Shown: positions 13,201-25,358, counted from the stretch's first letter. The stretch: 64,000 bases of DNA from Cyprinodon diabolis (GCA_030533445.1 CM060078.1:24047091-24111090), one strand, 5' to 3'. Made by a program: numbers and translations. Notes: generated by a model not told the origin, from the letters alone.

Positions 13201-14563
13201 ATGATAATACCTTCCTGTTCCACATACATGCACTCCAAAATAAATTTCCCTTTTAACAATTCAATTGCCTTCAAAAGTAACCAATAGACTTTCTACCTGT
13301 TAATGCAATTTAATCTCACCTTGTTTAAAGGGTTGATATCATTGCTAAACACACTTTTTAAACGTTTATGAAATGTTTTTATTTTAGACACAGTAAAACT
13401 GAATCAATTATTCTCAATTCAGAGACAAACTTGTTTTCAAAGACACATTATTCACTTCTGAACAGGCTGGACATTTTTGGTCAGCCTTTAAGGATTTGTT
13501 TTCTTAAATCCTGCTAAGAAATGTTTCCACTTAAAAGAATTAAAGTTTTCCTACACATAGCAATATTCCCCAACAGCCAGAAATCTGGCCTGCTAGCTGG
13601 TATTTTAGGGTCAAGCCTCCAGCTGATAAATGTGCTTTATTTAGCTGCCAGCACACATTAAAATACAGCTGAGCTAAACTGTATGCTGCTAATGATTGCA
13701 GCCATTGGTTTGAAGAGTATTTCAGCAGCTGGAGCTGGAAATTGTGAGGTCAGTCTTTAAAGGATTGGTGTTGGCAGACAGTAAAATGATACAAAGCAGT
13801 ACTGGAAAGTTAACACCATGTAGTCGATAGTACTTAAAGCCTAATTACATTGTAGTACAAATAATGCTTGAGAGAGTGAAACTGTGAATCTGCCAGACAA
13901 GATCGTCTCACTCGCAACAGATTCAACCATCATCACAATTTACTGCAAGGTGGTGATGTTGAAAGAAGCACTTGTTTGTGGAGACACAGCCATGTCTGAT
14001 GCATGATCCAAAAACCTTTCATAAATCCACAAAATATGAGGACATTTCTCTTTAGGCCAGACTCAAAACCCAGCCCCACTACTGGAGTTTTGGGCGTGGC
14101 TTTTTACACTCACATCTGTTCACCACTGGATCACCCTGGGGTTGACCAACGGCTTAGTCTTTTCAATTTTTATCCATTCTTGGATAAATTGACTCATTCA
14201 CTTTTCTTAGGCTTTTTTAGGTTTAGTTGAACTTGTCTATGCAACAAATAAAGTTTAATATCTTTAAAATTCTGTTAAACTACATTTTTTTTTGTTTGAG
14301 AAAAATACATAATGGCAGAGTTTACCAAGATATTTTTTGTCTTGATTCTTGAATAAAGAACAACCCTCTCAACAGGAATCTACCACTGCATTGACTGATT
14401 CAGGCACAGAGAATCAGCATTATGTGTGTCATGACTGTTAAGTCTGTTGAATTTCTTTTATTCTATTAAACCGACCAATAAATCATGATGAAGAAATTTA
14501 ATCTCTATCAAAAGCAGTGTTTGATCTGGTTAGTTATGTTGGATTAGATTTCCATCTACTCAC
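10217..14563 (-). other. plxna1: plxna1 intron C-D
   Basis: A 4,347-bp intron. It holds one MITE-like inverted-repeat element (10870-11017) and an E-box-rich stretch near 13560-13760. The rest is AT-rich sequence without recognisable coding content. Confidence 0.85.
10870..11017. mobile_element. MITE-like palindromic element
   Basis: The left end TTGTAGTCAAGACCACACC is repeated inverted at the right end as TTGTAGTTAAGACCATACC. The match continues inward with mismatches for about 37 bp on each side, so 148 bp is largely a diverged palindrome. The AAGACCAAGACC-type interior resembles a repeat common in fish genomes. No clear target-site duplication is visible. No coding capacity. Confidence 0.6.
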
Positions 14564-14687
14564 CGTGACACTAAACTGGGACACTGATATGTTGTTTGGG
14601 TGTACACTGAGACGGACACACTGCTTAATGTCTGATGCAAAGCGCCGAGGTTCTGATGAACGCTCACATTTCTCCTTCCTGGCACAC
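14564..14687 (-). CDS. plxna1: plexin-A1 exon C (end of PSI 1, linker)
   Basis: The exon has 124 nt: one base finishes the split codon and 41 codons follow. The peptide begins CARKEKCERSSEPRRFASD and continues KQCVRLSVHPNNISVSQFSV. The CERS-EPRRFAS block and VHPNNISVSQ are the best evidence for plexin-A1; plexins A2 and A4 have a CQ(R/Q)AWE-type block here, and A3 differs more. It completes the cysteine set of PSI 1 and starts the Ig-like/IPT segment. An N-glycosylation sequon (NIS) is visible. The acceptor is TTTGTCTTTCAG and the donor GTGAGT. The exon ends in phase 0. Confidence 0.93.
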
Positions 14688-16280
14688 CTGAAAGACAAAA
14701 AAAGGAGAAGAGAAACGGGAGGGGGGGTTACTCTGGGATAAGAAATGGAGGTGCATCCAAATGCACATGGTAACAGGATCAAGCCTTACTCTTTTCTACC
14801 TGTTGGCATCTGGGGAAAAAAGGAATGTCCCAACCCCTCTCAGACAGGTGCTATTGGAAACATTTATCATATTTCCTCTCTGGAAACATACCAGCTACAG
14901 TGGGTGGGAGCAGTTGCATTAAAACAAAGGTTGCTCTATATGTGGAAGTAGATCCAGCCCGTTGGGAAAGAGGTTTTCTCTGCTTTTGTGCTGCAAACTT
15001 AATGACTGGCATTCATGGGCAATGCCAAATGCAGGTGAAAAGGTAGACGCTAATGGGGGGTAGTATAGATTACCCCAGTTCCTTATACCAAACCAGGTGG
15101 CCTAATCCAGTCTGTTACAGTGGTTTGAGAAACAAAACATGGGACTGAAGCTTTATGCTGAAAGATGAATTTCAGACTCTGGCTCTTAAAGCAACCTCTT
15201 GTTAGGCTGAAAGAGCATTTCCCATTTAGACTGGAGGAAAACTACCATTCATTCTCACTACTTGATGGATAATTGTTTCTACACAGATTATTAGTGAAAG
15301 CATTTTTGTTGTTGTATTTTTGTGGAATATTTATGTTTTGTGAGGAACCATCAATCTACAAATGTTCAATAAGATGCAGCAACTATTTTGTACCCAATTC
15401 CTCATGAACTTGTTGATGTTGAATCTCCTACCGATTTAGAGAAACCATATTATAGTAAAATTAAGTATTTGGAAAATCCCCAGAGTTCATTTAAACTCAA
15501 AGGAATAAAAGAGGTCACAACAAATATACAGTTGACATCTGAGATACATTAACTTTTTCACCTGAAAGCATTTTCTAAATAGTAATAATTCTGAGCGTGG
15601 TGCAGTTTTAACGTGACAAAAGCATTATAAAGTCAAGAAGCCAACAAAGACAGACAGAAAGAAACCAAATAGATAAAATATAAATAAGAATAATTGGTGT
15701 GAGAAGGGAATGAGCGTGGAAGAGAGATGGAGGAAAAGGATGCAGTGGAAGAGAGCAAAAAGAGTTTAGATTTAAAGGAATACAGCTATTGTTGGCCGTC
15801 TCTGCAGCTTTACCGGATAAGCCGGTTTCAGTAGGGGTTTAATCGCTTCAGGTTTCTTTGTGCTCCTATCACTGGTGTCTGTGCCTTTTCTTGTGCTGAT
15901 TTAATAAAGCCACATCATATGAACAGCCTCAGGCAAACAAGTCAAATTTAAAAAAGCACAAATAAAGACATTCAACAGTTACACAAGGAATAGATTATTT
16001 TTTTTATATATACCAGTGTTTGTTTACATAGATTCAATTATGAAAGATTATTAACATTCTGATTAAAACAATAAATCAATTAAGCAATATTTAACCATCA
16101 TAAGCGTTTTGTTCTTCTACTGAAACTAATAAACTGTTTGAAATGGCAGTTAACCAAAATTAAAATCAAATTGCAATACTGTTTACATGAACAGGTAAGG
16201 ATTGGTTTGGTGTGAACTTGTACACTTTGTCAGGAATTCGGTCTAAGGAGTTTTAATTATGAGTAATAAGGAGTTTATAG

Positions 16281-16671
16281 TAGTGCTGCGCCGATGCCAT
16301 TTTTGGCCCAAATACAGATACCCGATACGTGGCTGTGCAGTATCGGCCGATACTGATACCATACCGACAACATCTGTTTGAAATTGATGTGTGTGTATAT
16401 ATGAAGAAATGCATACTACTTGGATGTAAAATAATTGCCATCATGGCTTTGTCAAGTTGCTGCCTACCTTTGTGAAGCAGGATAAAGACTAAAACAAAGT
16501 GAATCCAGTAGAACTTTTTATTGCCGACCTAGAATGGGTGACAATAGCTGAAGAAACGTATGGGTCTCAAAATGGTTTCGGTGCCCTATTTGTCAGTACT
16601 CGCTGATACCGTTTCCACCATTTTAGTGCAGTATCAGGGCCCCGCCCGATACTGGTATTGGTACAACACTA
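16281..16671. mobile_element. non-autonomous hAT-like element (391 bp)
   Basis: The left end TAGTGCTGCGCCGATGCCA and the right end, read inverted, TAGTGTTGTACCAATACCA form imperfect terminal inverted repeats. The flanks GTTTATAG and GTTTATAC are a 7-of-8 match, fitting the 8-bp duplication of hAT transposons. The interior repeats 'cgatact/gatacc' units typical of fish hAT ends. There is no transposase. Confidence 0.7.
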
Positions 16672-19600
16672 GTTTATACACAATTCTTTCTTTCTGGTAC
16701 ATACTTATGCACATACAATCTAAAATGTAGTTGATTCAGGTCTGCAGATCATTGAGTTGATAAAGGGCAAGTTAACAGAAAAACAAAGGGCAAGATTTTA
16801 GGCATTGAAAACTTTGGTGGCCAAGGGTGCAAAGAATCTACAAACAAAAGAACTGCTGTGCACTTTAGCAAATACAAAATTTACTTCGAACACAAGAATT
16901 AAAATAACACATAAAACACATGTAAAGGAGAAACACAGCAAAAGAGAAATGCTATAACCACAGAAAAGAAATAAAGTGAAAATATGTTGCAAACACAAAC
17001 GCATGTCAAATACATAGACCAGGTGGAAATAAACATGATTCTAACACAAGTACAGACTATGCGTGCAAGGAAAATATGCCGCATGTAGCAAAAACTATTT
17101 TACGTAAAGAAAAACTGCAATTATTGAAAAGTAATTATCAATTTTTTCTCTGAGTTTTATTTTAAGCATGCAATCTCTCTGATAATCTGTTACAGATAAT
17201 CTGATTTCTCTAATAATCTCTGTCTTTACCAAAAGTCTGCTGCCATATGAGCCAATTTGCTACTTTAATTCTTTTTTTTTGTTTGTGTTTTGTGAGTCTA
17301 AATTTTGAGTTTCCATGCCTTATTTTGTGTTTGCGCCACATTTTCACCCCTTGGCCAGATTATATACATATCTAAGTCTTTATATTAGAAGAGAATAAAT
17401 GTGTAATCTTACTTAACTTTCAATAATTGGCGCACATGCAGATTATTAAGCTGCATGTCCTTATTGTGTTAAAATAAACTTTTTCTCTCAGTCAATGGCA
17501 ACATTTAAGTTCCTGATTGTTTTTAATTCAAAAGCACAGTAACTTTGTAGTAATTGCTAATTGTTAATTTAAATGTCTCCTCTATTTCAAAGTATAGTTA
17601 AGTTTTTTATAGTAAAATATCTGATATAATTATATTTGGATTCACCATAGAGTTGCTCAAGGTTGCTCAATATAGCCAATCAGGTCTAGGGAATCTTCTT
17701 TTAGAGTCTAACTATAAATAACCAGAAACATATGGTGATGATGAAGAAAACAATTGGAAAACATAAAAGACTAAAATCTAAGCTTTTGATTTTACAATCT
17801 GTAAATAATAACTCACCCTAAGGCCACAATTTTGCCGCTTAATTAGAGTATTAATATGTTTTTTTAAATCTGAGATAAGAAGAACTAATGAGGTGTTCTC
17901 AGTAGAATAACACAAGTCATTAAATCATAACATTGTCTATCTACTCCCTATTTGAAAGGTTACTACTGTTTGGTTCAAATGCAAACACACAGTTGGCATT
18001 TCAATGCTCTTCTAATAATTTCGCTTAAAGCAATCTTGTCTTAGATGAGGAGGAGTAAAAGCTCTAATTGCCTTTCTAATGAAGATCGCCAGGTTTTAAC
18101 CTTGAAGCATGATTTTCATACTTTCATAGTCCCAGAATAAACTCGATAAACAATTTGATTTCTTGTCAGCTATCCAAAAAGCCTTACAGTACAACTCAGC
18201 TTTCAGGAAAACTGCTGACTGTGCATTAATTGTTAAATGTATGAGATTTTTTTTTCAGACTAGCCATTTGTTTTTAAGCCCTTATACATATATTGACATT
18301 TTAAGAGAGATTGTAATGGCTGTTGCAGCTCTTGCTGTTTGAGATAAATTTAGAAAGTTATCTGGGGTTTGTGTTAGCATGAGAAGGGTCCCTGGTCTTA
18401 GAAATCAGAATCAAAAAGTTGAATATTTCTTTAACAATGTCTGACAGAGTAATGTTGAAGACCTACTGTAATAGTTTGACCAATGTGAGATAAGGCAAAG
18501 ACTAATGTGAGGAAAATGGGATGATGTCCCATGAAGCACTGTTCCTGAGGACCCGGCTTCACAGAGCAAAGCACAGCTAAAAATAGTTGTAACTTTTCCA
18601 AACATTCAAAGCTAAGCACCAAGTTAAACTGCACAACAGCATTTTTGTATTTAGAACATATAACATTTAAATACGGAAACAGCTAAATTATCGATGCATC
18701 AAAACAAACTATAACAAAGCAGCAATTAACATAGCAATTAACCAAGTTACTACAACTCCAGCGCTCTAATGCCTGTTTTTTTCAGCTTTTGGATGCACCC
18801 CTACACCAGCACACCTGAATTAAATTGATGGTTAATGACCAGTCCATTTAAAACTTACTGACATGCCTAAGAGACAATTCAACATTATGGTTACTCAATT
18901 TATTTAGAATGTATATCGCCTAACTATACAAAACATTCGACTGTTAAAGCTTTGCACAGTTTAATTTAGTAGAAGGCTATTACCACAACAAACACTAGAT
19001 AGTCATTCAATATTACCATCTACAGACCCTGAAAGAAATAAATGTGGACCTTTTCTAAAATATATAACACCTCCCTTTGCAAACATTCCTCAAGAAAACT
19101 GCTTTAGAAATCATTTCAAAGCAATTTGGAAAAACAAATGACAGCCATAAAAAAGCCTGTCTTTTTTGTCCACCATGTCTCCATTTGGTTCCTGAATGAT
19201 GCTGTCAATGATGCATTGATAAAGAGCAAGCTAAATGGATTAGCTTGACTTTGAATAAATAAAATAAACTATTCTGAGCTCTTTTGTTCCTTTTTTTTTT
19301 TAAAGGTGATTATTAGAGAATCTAAAAGAAAAATATCTAGTCATTGGAACAGATAAGCCTGTCAAAGAAACAAAAACATTCTGATATTTACTTTAACACA
19401 GACCAGAAAAAAACAACAACTTTGCTTTAGTTTGTTAAGTGTATCAACAGCTGCCATCAAAATTAAATGCTTAGCATATACTGTTAAACTTCCCTGATTT
19501 TACACAAAACTTCAGTATCCATTAGATGGCATTTGCACAGCTCAGGAGGAGTGGAGGAAAAGATTTTACTAAACAGAGAGCAGCGGTATCTGGCCAGGCG

Positions 19601-20731
19601 AGGCTTCAGGTGTAATGCATACCTAATGAAAGGCTTGGAGAAGGTCAAACAGGCTGTGAAATGAAAGCTATTAAATTCCCACAAAGCTTTGGTCCAGCCA
19701 TCCCAAGCTCTATCAAATACCTGTGTCAGGGAAATGTGCACAAATATATGGGACCATGCACACATGTCCATCAACTTGTGCAGTTGATGCTTGAAGACAG
19801 TCTATGTGAAAGTAAAGCAGATTATTTTAGTGTAAAGAAGTACTGATAAAATAAAAGAAAAAATATTAAATCATGCAGAGAGGTGGCAAGGACTTAGAAA
19901 AGTAAAATACTGTATTTTCAGAGGAGTTATACAATATATATTTAATCTAATAACACAAAACAAAGCTACATTTTGAACTGCACATGTGAAATTTTCCAAC
20001 CTGCACACACCTAAGTACACATCCTACTATCATTAAGCGGAGTTATCCACAGAGCATGCTGGAATTTGCATTAAGGAAGTAGTCGAGGAGTCATTACGCG
20101 GCCCACTGGCCATGACCCTGTTTCTCTAGTTTGTGTGGACACATGCTAAGACTCACAAATCAACCGTCTCTTCCTCATAAAACCTGTCTCTAGTAGCAAC
20201 CATACCTACAGGCAGAGAAACTACACACTGGCACTTCCCAGCTGCAGAAATCTCTAATACAGCTCATGCAAGAAACCAAGCTGTGTAAAAAAAATACTTC
20301 AGTTGAAGATTTGTACTTTGTTATAAAACTCTCCATTTATGTGTGTTCAAACAAATCATCTATTTTTTTTAAGACAACATACTCATAATTTGGACAAAAC
20401 TTGTTATTTAAATGCTTTACTTTTTCTACAAGCTACATCTTTGACACATAGTGAATACATCAAAGCTTTAAAAAAAAAAATACAGAAATATATAGCTAAC
20501 AAAATAGTGAAATATTGCAAAAAGCTACATTTCAAAAATACAAAATAGTTTTGAACATATTAGGAATTATTTGGACGAGTTTAATGATAAAAAATAACAA
20601 TTGAAATATATTTTAGTGGAAGCGTGTTCACATTTAAATGAAATAAAAAATGTAATTCCTTCCATCAAATTTAAAAAGTTGCTAACATTTAAATATATAT
20701 ATATATAAAAAAAAACAAAAAACTGTTTTCT

Positions 20732-20747
20732 CACCCCTCGTGGGGTG
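20732..20747 (-). other. 3' UTR hairpin of the LINE
   Basis: A perfect 6-bp stem (CACCCC/GGGGTG) closes a 4-base loop, 29 bp downstream of the LINE stop codon. In non-LTR elements such 3' structures are often what the reverse transcriptase binds to start copying. That role here is inferred. Confidence 0.55.
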
Positions 20748-20775
20748 GTATGTGTCATCCTCAAGCTCGGGTCCT

Positions 20776-23700
20776 CTACCAGAGGCCTGGGAGTTTGAGG
20801 GTTCTGCGCAGCATCTTAGCTGTTCCTAGGACTGCGCTCTTCTGGACAGAGACCTCTGATGTTTTACCTGGGATCTGCTGTAGCCACTCTCCCAGTTTGG
20901 GGGTCACAGCCCCCAGTGCTCCAATTACCAATGGCACCACTGCTGCTCTTACTTTCCACATCTTTTCTAGCTCCTCTTTCAGCCCTTGGTATTTCTCAAG
21001 CTTCTCGTGTTCTTTCTTCTTGATGTTGCTGTCGCTTGGGATTGCCACATCTATCACTACTGCCTTCTTCTGCTGTTTGTCGATCAACACGATGTCTGGT
21101 TGGTTAGCCATCACCTGTTTGTCAGTCTGGATCTTGAAGTCCCATAGGATCTTAGCTCGGTCATTCTCAACTACCTTAGGAGGTGTCTTCCATTTTGACC
21201 TTGGGACTTCCAGCCCATACTCATGGCAGATGTTCCTGTACACTATGACAGCTACCTGGTTGTGGCGTTCCATGTATGCACTTCCTGCCTGCATTTTACA
21301 CCCTGCTGTTATGTGCTGTATTGTTTCAGAGGCATCTTTGCACAGTCTGCATCGGGGGTCCTGCCTGGTGTGGTAGACCCTGGCCTCTATTGATCTTGTA
21401 CTGAGTGCCTGTTCTTGTGCTGCCATGATTAGTGCCTCTGTGCTGTCCTTCAGTCCAGCCTTTTCCAGCCACTGGTAGGATTTTTTGATATCAGCCACTT
21501 CTTCTATTTGTCTGTGGTATACGCCGTGCAGCGTCTTGTCCCTCCATGATGGTTCTCCTTCCTCTTTCTTGGCCTCACTTTCGGTTTTCTCCTGCCAGAG
21601 GTATTCACCAAGCCATTTGTCTTTGGGGGCCATCTTTCTGATGTACTCTTGGGTCTTAGTTGTTTCATCCTGGACAGTGGTCTTGACACTCACTAGCCCT
21701 CGGCCTCCCTCGCTACGCTTGGTATACAGTCTCAGGGTGCTGGATTTGGGGTGGAACCTTCCATGCATTGTGAGGAGCTTTCTTGTCTTGATGTCAGTGG
21801 CCTCTATCTCCTCCTTTGGCCAGTTTATTATACTAGCGGGGTATCTGATGACTGGTAGGGCATATGTGTTGATGGCTTGGATCTTGTTTTTCCCATTCAG
21901 CTGACTTTTCAGGACCTGCCTTACTCTTTGTAGGTATTTAGCTGTGGCAGTCTTTCTTGCCATCTCCTCGTGGTTTCCGTTAGCCTGTGGCACCCCAAGG
22001 TATTTGTAGCTGTCCTGCACATCTGTAATGTGGCCTTCTGGTAGTTCAACCCCCTCGGTTCTGATCATCTTCCCTCTCTTTGAGACCATGCGACCGCACT
22101 TGTCCAGTCCGAATGACATCCCAATGTCGTTGCTGTAGATCCTGGTAGTGTGGATCAGTGAGTCGATGTCTCGCTCACTCCTGGCATACAGCTTGATGTC
22201 ATCCATGTAGAGGAGGTGACTGATGATTGTTCCGCTTTGGAATTGGTATCCGTAGCCAGTCTTTGTGATGATCTGGCTGAGGGGGTTCAGGCCTATGCAG
22301 AACAGCAGCGGGGATAGTGCATCACCCTGGTATATGTCGCACTTGATGGTGACTTGTGCTGTTGGCTTTGCATTGGCTTCCAGACTTGTTTTCCACAGCT
22401 TCATTGAGTTCTTGATGAAGGCTATTAGAGTCCTGTTGATCTTGTACATTTCCAAGCATTCCAGTATCCATGTATGTGGCATTGAGTCATAGGCTTTCTT
22501 ATAGTCAATCCAGGCAGTGCACAGATTTGTCTGCCTGGTCTTACAGTCTCGAGTGACTGCTCTATCCACTAGTAGCTGGTGCTTTGCTCCTCTGGTGTTA
22601 CTGCCTATTCCCTTCTGGGAAGGGTGCATGTATTGAGCCATGTGCCTATTCATCTTAGCCGCTATGATGCCTGACAGGAGCTTCCATGTTGTACATAGGC
22701 AAGTTATTGGCCTGTAGTTGGATGGGGTTGTTCCCTTCTCTGGATCCTTCATGATCATGATTGTCCGTCCTGGGTTAACCATTCTGGGTGGGTCCCGTCC
22801 ATCAGCAGTTGGTTCATTTGTGCTGTGAGGCGTGCATGAAGTGCGGTTAGTTTTTTCAGCCAGTAGGTGTGGATCATATCAGGGCCTGGTGCTGTCCAGT
22901 TCTTCATACCTGCCGCTCTTTCTTGGACATCTGCCGTTGTAACGGTTACTGGTTCTTGTTCTGGGAGATTGCTGTGATCTGTTCTAAGATCTTCTAGCCA
23001 CTGAGCATTGGTGTTGTGGGATGCCTCCTTCTCCCATATGTTTCTCCAGTACTGTTCAGTCTCAGCCCTGGGTGGATCTGATCTTGAATTACCCTGCCAC
23101 TGTGAGTACACTTTGGATGGGTTGGTGGAGAACACCTGGTTTATTCTCCTGGCTTCTGCTTCTCCCTTGTATCTCTTTAGGCGGGTGGCCAGGGCGGCGA
23201 GTATTTGTTTTGCAGTTTCTAGAGCCTCAGGAATGGACAGCTTGTTGTACTTAGGTAACCTCTTCCCTACACCTTTCTGCAGGTCTGAGAGCTGACTAAC
23301 CTCTCTTCGTGTTGCCATGATCTTGGCTTCCAGCCTTCTCCTCCATGGGGACTCTGCTTTGTGGCCTGTGGTGTTTATCTTATAGCCAAGCATCTCTACG
23401 ATCACTGTAGCTGTGGCGTAGGTCAGCTCGTTGGTCTCAGTTATGTCTTTAGTAGGGATAGTATGTAGTGCTGCATTTACATCTTCTAGAAGACTTTCAG
23501 AGGGTACTCTGTCACTTAGCCTTGGCAGTCTTGGTCGTCGTACTAGGGGATCCAGTTTGGTCATGATCTGCCGTCGTAGGTCAGCCGCCCTTACGTTTAG
23601 TGGGCTTGTTGTTGTTGGGGCTGGGGACCCAATCTCTGTGTGTTGGGATGATGATATCTCCCTACTGACCTGTTGTCCTGACTCCTCCTTACTGCAGCAT

Positions 23701-24032
23701 GTCAGTTGTACCTCATCAATCTCTAGTTGTGATAAGAGCTGCCGTTTGCGGATGTTAGAACACTGAGTTAGTAGTTGTTTCTTTGTTAGTGTCGATGATG
23801 GTTGTTGGAGCTGCCATAATTCCCATAGTCTCTGCATGTAACCTCTCTCACTGGGGATGCTTGTATAGTAGCATTTCATCAGTACCAAGTTTTCTGCTGT
23901 AGTCCATCTATGTCTTGTTCCAGTAGCCAATTTGTCATCAAGTTGCCCTGGTTCCCTAGCAACTGACGCGGACCTTGTTAACCCGGGCGACGTCCGAGCC
24001 GGTATGGCTCTTGTATTTGCGGTATCACTCAT
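20776..24032 (-). pseudogene. LINE polyprotein: Myb, RT, CCHC, restriction-like endonuclease (one frameshift)
   Basis: The coding region is split into 24032-22755 (425 residues) and 22782-20776 (668 residues). The two reading frames are continuous in homology but offset near 22768, which fits a one-base deletion. The first part has a Myb-like segment around residues 41-76 (HRWTTAENLVLMKCYY...) and ends in the start of the reverse transcriptase (APGPDMIHTYWLKKL). In the second part the RT continues with WIDYKKAYDS (91-100), QGDALSPLL (152-160) and the catalytic YMDD (192-195). A C-x2-C-x8-H-x4-C zinc knuckle follows at 478-495, then the endonuclease core QPDIVLIDK...VVIDVAIPSD (561-584). Apart from the frameshift there is no internal stop, so the copy is young. 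Its enzyme would nick DNA and reverse-transcribe its own RNA at the target. The start at 24032 is the first Met in frame. Confidence 0.88.
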
Positions 24033-24090
24033 GCCTGAGGTAGGCCACTAAGCGCAAAGGACCTTGCCTAAGGGTCCACCTGGATGTCCA

Positions 24091-24111
24091 TGCCGGGAAT
24101 CGAACCCGGCA
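24091..24111 (-). other. tRNA T-arm-like hairpin with B box at LINE 5' edge
   Basis: On the minus strand a perfect 7-bp stem TGCCGGG/CCCGGCA encloses the 7-base loop TTCGATT. This has T-arm geometry and contains GGTTCGATTCC, a full match to the pol III B-box consensus. It lies within about 10 bp of the (TA)n array, so no A box or other tRNA arm precedes it. It may be a remnant of a tRNA-derived 5' end or promoter of the LINE. Confidence 0.6.
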
Positions 24112-24119
24112 TATATTTG

Positions 24120-24120
<1 letters not shown>

Positions 24121-24161
<41 letters not shown>
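24121..24161. repeat. (TA)n array, left of hAT element
   Basis: An uninterrupted TA repeat of 41 bp lies between the Rex6-like LINE and the hAT element. With 25362-25415 it forms a single original array split by the hAT insertion. Confidence 0.95.
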
Positions 24162-24164
<3 letters not shown>

Positions 24165-24735
24165 GGGTGTAAATCATAATCGTTTTGTATCGATGCATCG
24201 ATCCAAAAGCCAACGATCCGATGCATCGACACGTCCGCAAGATAATCGATTCATGTTTTTTTTTTCCTCCGGTCTATTTTTATCCATTTGCTCCCGGGCG
24301 TAATTCTCCCTCCCATGCTGCGGTGCCGTTAAACCTATTTTGCCCTCCTACCTCGCTTCCTGGTTATACTATTAAAGCAGTTTGTTGCAGCAAGCTTCAC
24401 ACAGACATTTTTAAATTATGCTCAGTATTGAAGCGTGGTCTGAGCTACACACTGTGGGTCTAGATACGGCAGAGGCGGTGAGGAAGTGGGGACGAGTTTA
24501 GTCCGACGACGGAGGGACATGAGGGCCAAAAAGAGCGGAGATTCAGCTGGAAAAAGGGTCCCAGCGGTCTCGTGCACCTCGCTCTTCTAGCGGGTCAAAC
24601 TTCACGAGTTGTTTTCCGGAATTTCGGTCATAAAAACAAAACAAGCCGGCCTCCTGTCTGGTGCACTGTTTGCAGTCAGCTACAATCTGGGAGAGGTGCA
24701 GCGGAGCGTCTCTCAAGGGGGCGGTGACGTCGACA

Positions 24736-24746
24736 CTCTGGAGCCG
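24736..24746. repeat. target-site duplication, left copy
   Basis: CTCTGGAGCCG, identical to 25033-25043. It bounds the nested LINE fragment. Confidence 0.9.
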
Positions 24747-25032
24747 CCTTCTTCTTCTTCTTCTACAAATTAATGGCGGTTGGCAAACAACTTATAGGTG
24801 CATTACCGCCACCTTCCAGAATGGAGTATGGACCAGACAAACTATTATATTCTCCCTAAAATACCCGTTCTTCTTAGAAAATTAAAAATACTACCAAAAA
24901 CTACATCCCCTGATGACCTTTGAAACAATTCCCTTATATCTAGTTTATTTTTATTCCTGTCTAACTCTCTACGCAACATCTCTCTTTCCTGAGTATATTT
25001 ATTACATTCTAAAAAAATATGTTGGATAGTTT
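24747..25032 (-). mobile_element. 5'-truncated I/Nimb-type LINE fragment nested in the hAT
   Basis: The minus strand encodes ETIQHIFLECNKYTQERE and then a short tail to a stop, the typical C-terminal zinc-finger end of I/Nimb-type LINEs. A 3' UTR follows with 'taatggcggttggc' and 'cattaccgccacctt', and the end is a (GAA)n tail. The fragment is flanked by a perfect 11-bp duplication CTCTGGAGCCG at 24736-24746 and 25033-25043, which proves insertion into the hAT element. Exact LINE family is inferred from memory of fish repeats. Confidence 0.8.
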
Positions 25033-25043
25033 CTCTGGAGCCG
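25033..25043. repeat. target-site duplication, right copy
   Basis: CTCTGGAGCCG, identical to 24736-24746. Confidence 0.9.
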
Positions 25044-25358
25044 AGGTATTGCATTGAACGCATTACACTGATATTGTGCAGTATTTTTGCAGTATTTTTT
25101 GATGCAACTTTTCTACTTCTGTTATTTGCTGTTGTTTCTAAAGAAAATGCATAATGATATTACAGCTTTCATTGATTTATTTCAAACTTGAAACTTTGTT
25201 TAGCCTGTAAGGTGTAAAAAAAAATTATAATAATTAAAAAAAAAAAATTAACCGATTAATCGAATCGTGGTGTATTCTTGAGTATCGAAAATAATCGAAT
25301 CGTTGGGTCAGGAAATCGATACTGAATCGAATCGCCATGATGGATGTGATTTACACCC

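Larger units (their letters stand above)
20691..24118 (-). mobile_element. Rex6/R4-clade-like LINE, nearly full length
   Basis: A non-LTR retrotransposon of about 3.4 kb in the same orientation as plxna1. It has a short 5' leader with a T-arm-like hairpin at its edge, one long coding region broken once (20776-24032), and a short 3' UTR with a hairpin (20732-20747) followed by a T-rich tail on its own strand. Both edges abut TA repeats: 20693-20707 on the 3' side and 24121-24161 on the 5' side. This suggests insertion into a (TA)n array and hides any target-site duplication. A C-terminal restriction-like endonuclease instead of an N-terminal AP endonuclease places it with R2/R4/Dong/Rex6 elements. 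Naming it Rex6 rather than another R4 element is inference. Confidence 0.85.

Noticed and set aside
20750..21376. 208-residue open frame on the plus strand
   Set aside because: It is antisense to the LINE endonuclease region. The LINE frame on the minus strand has clear catalytic motifs, and the plus frame has none.
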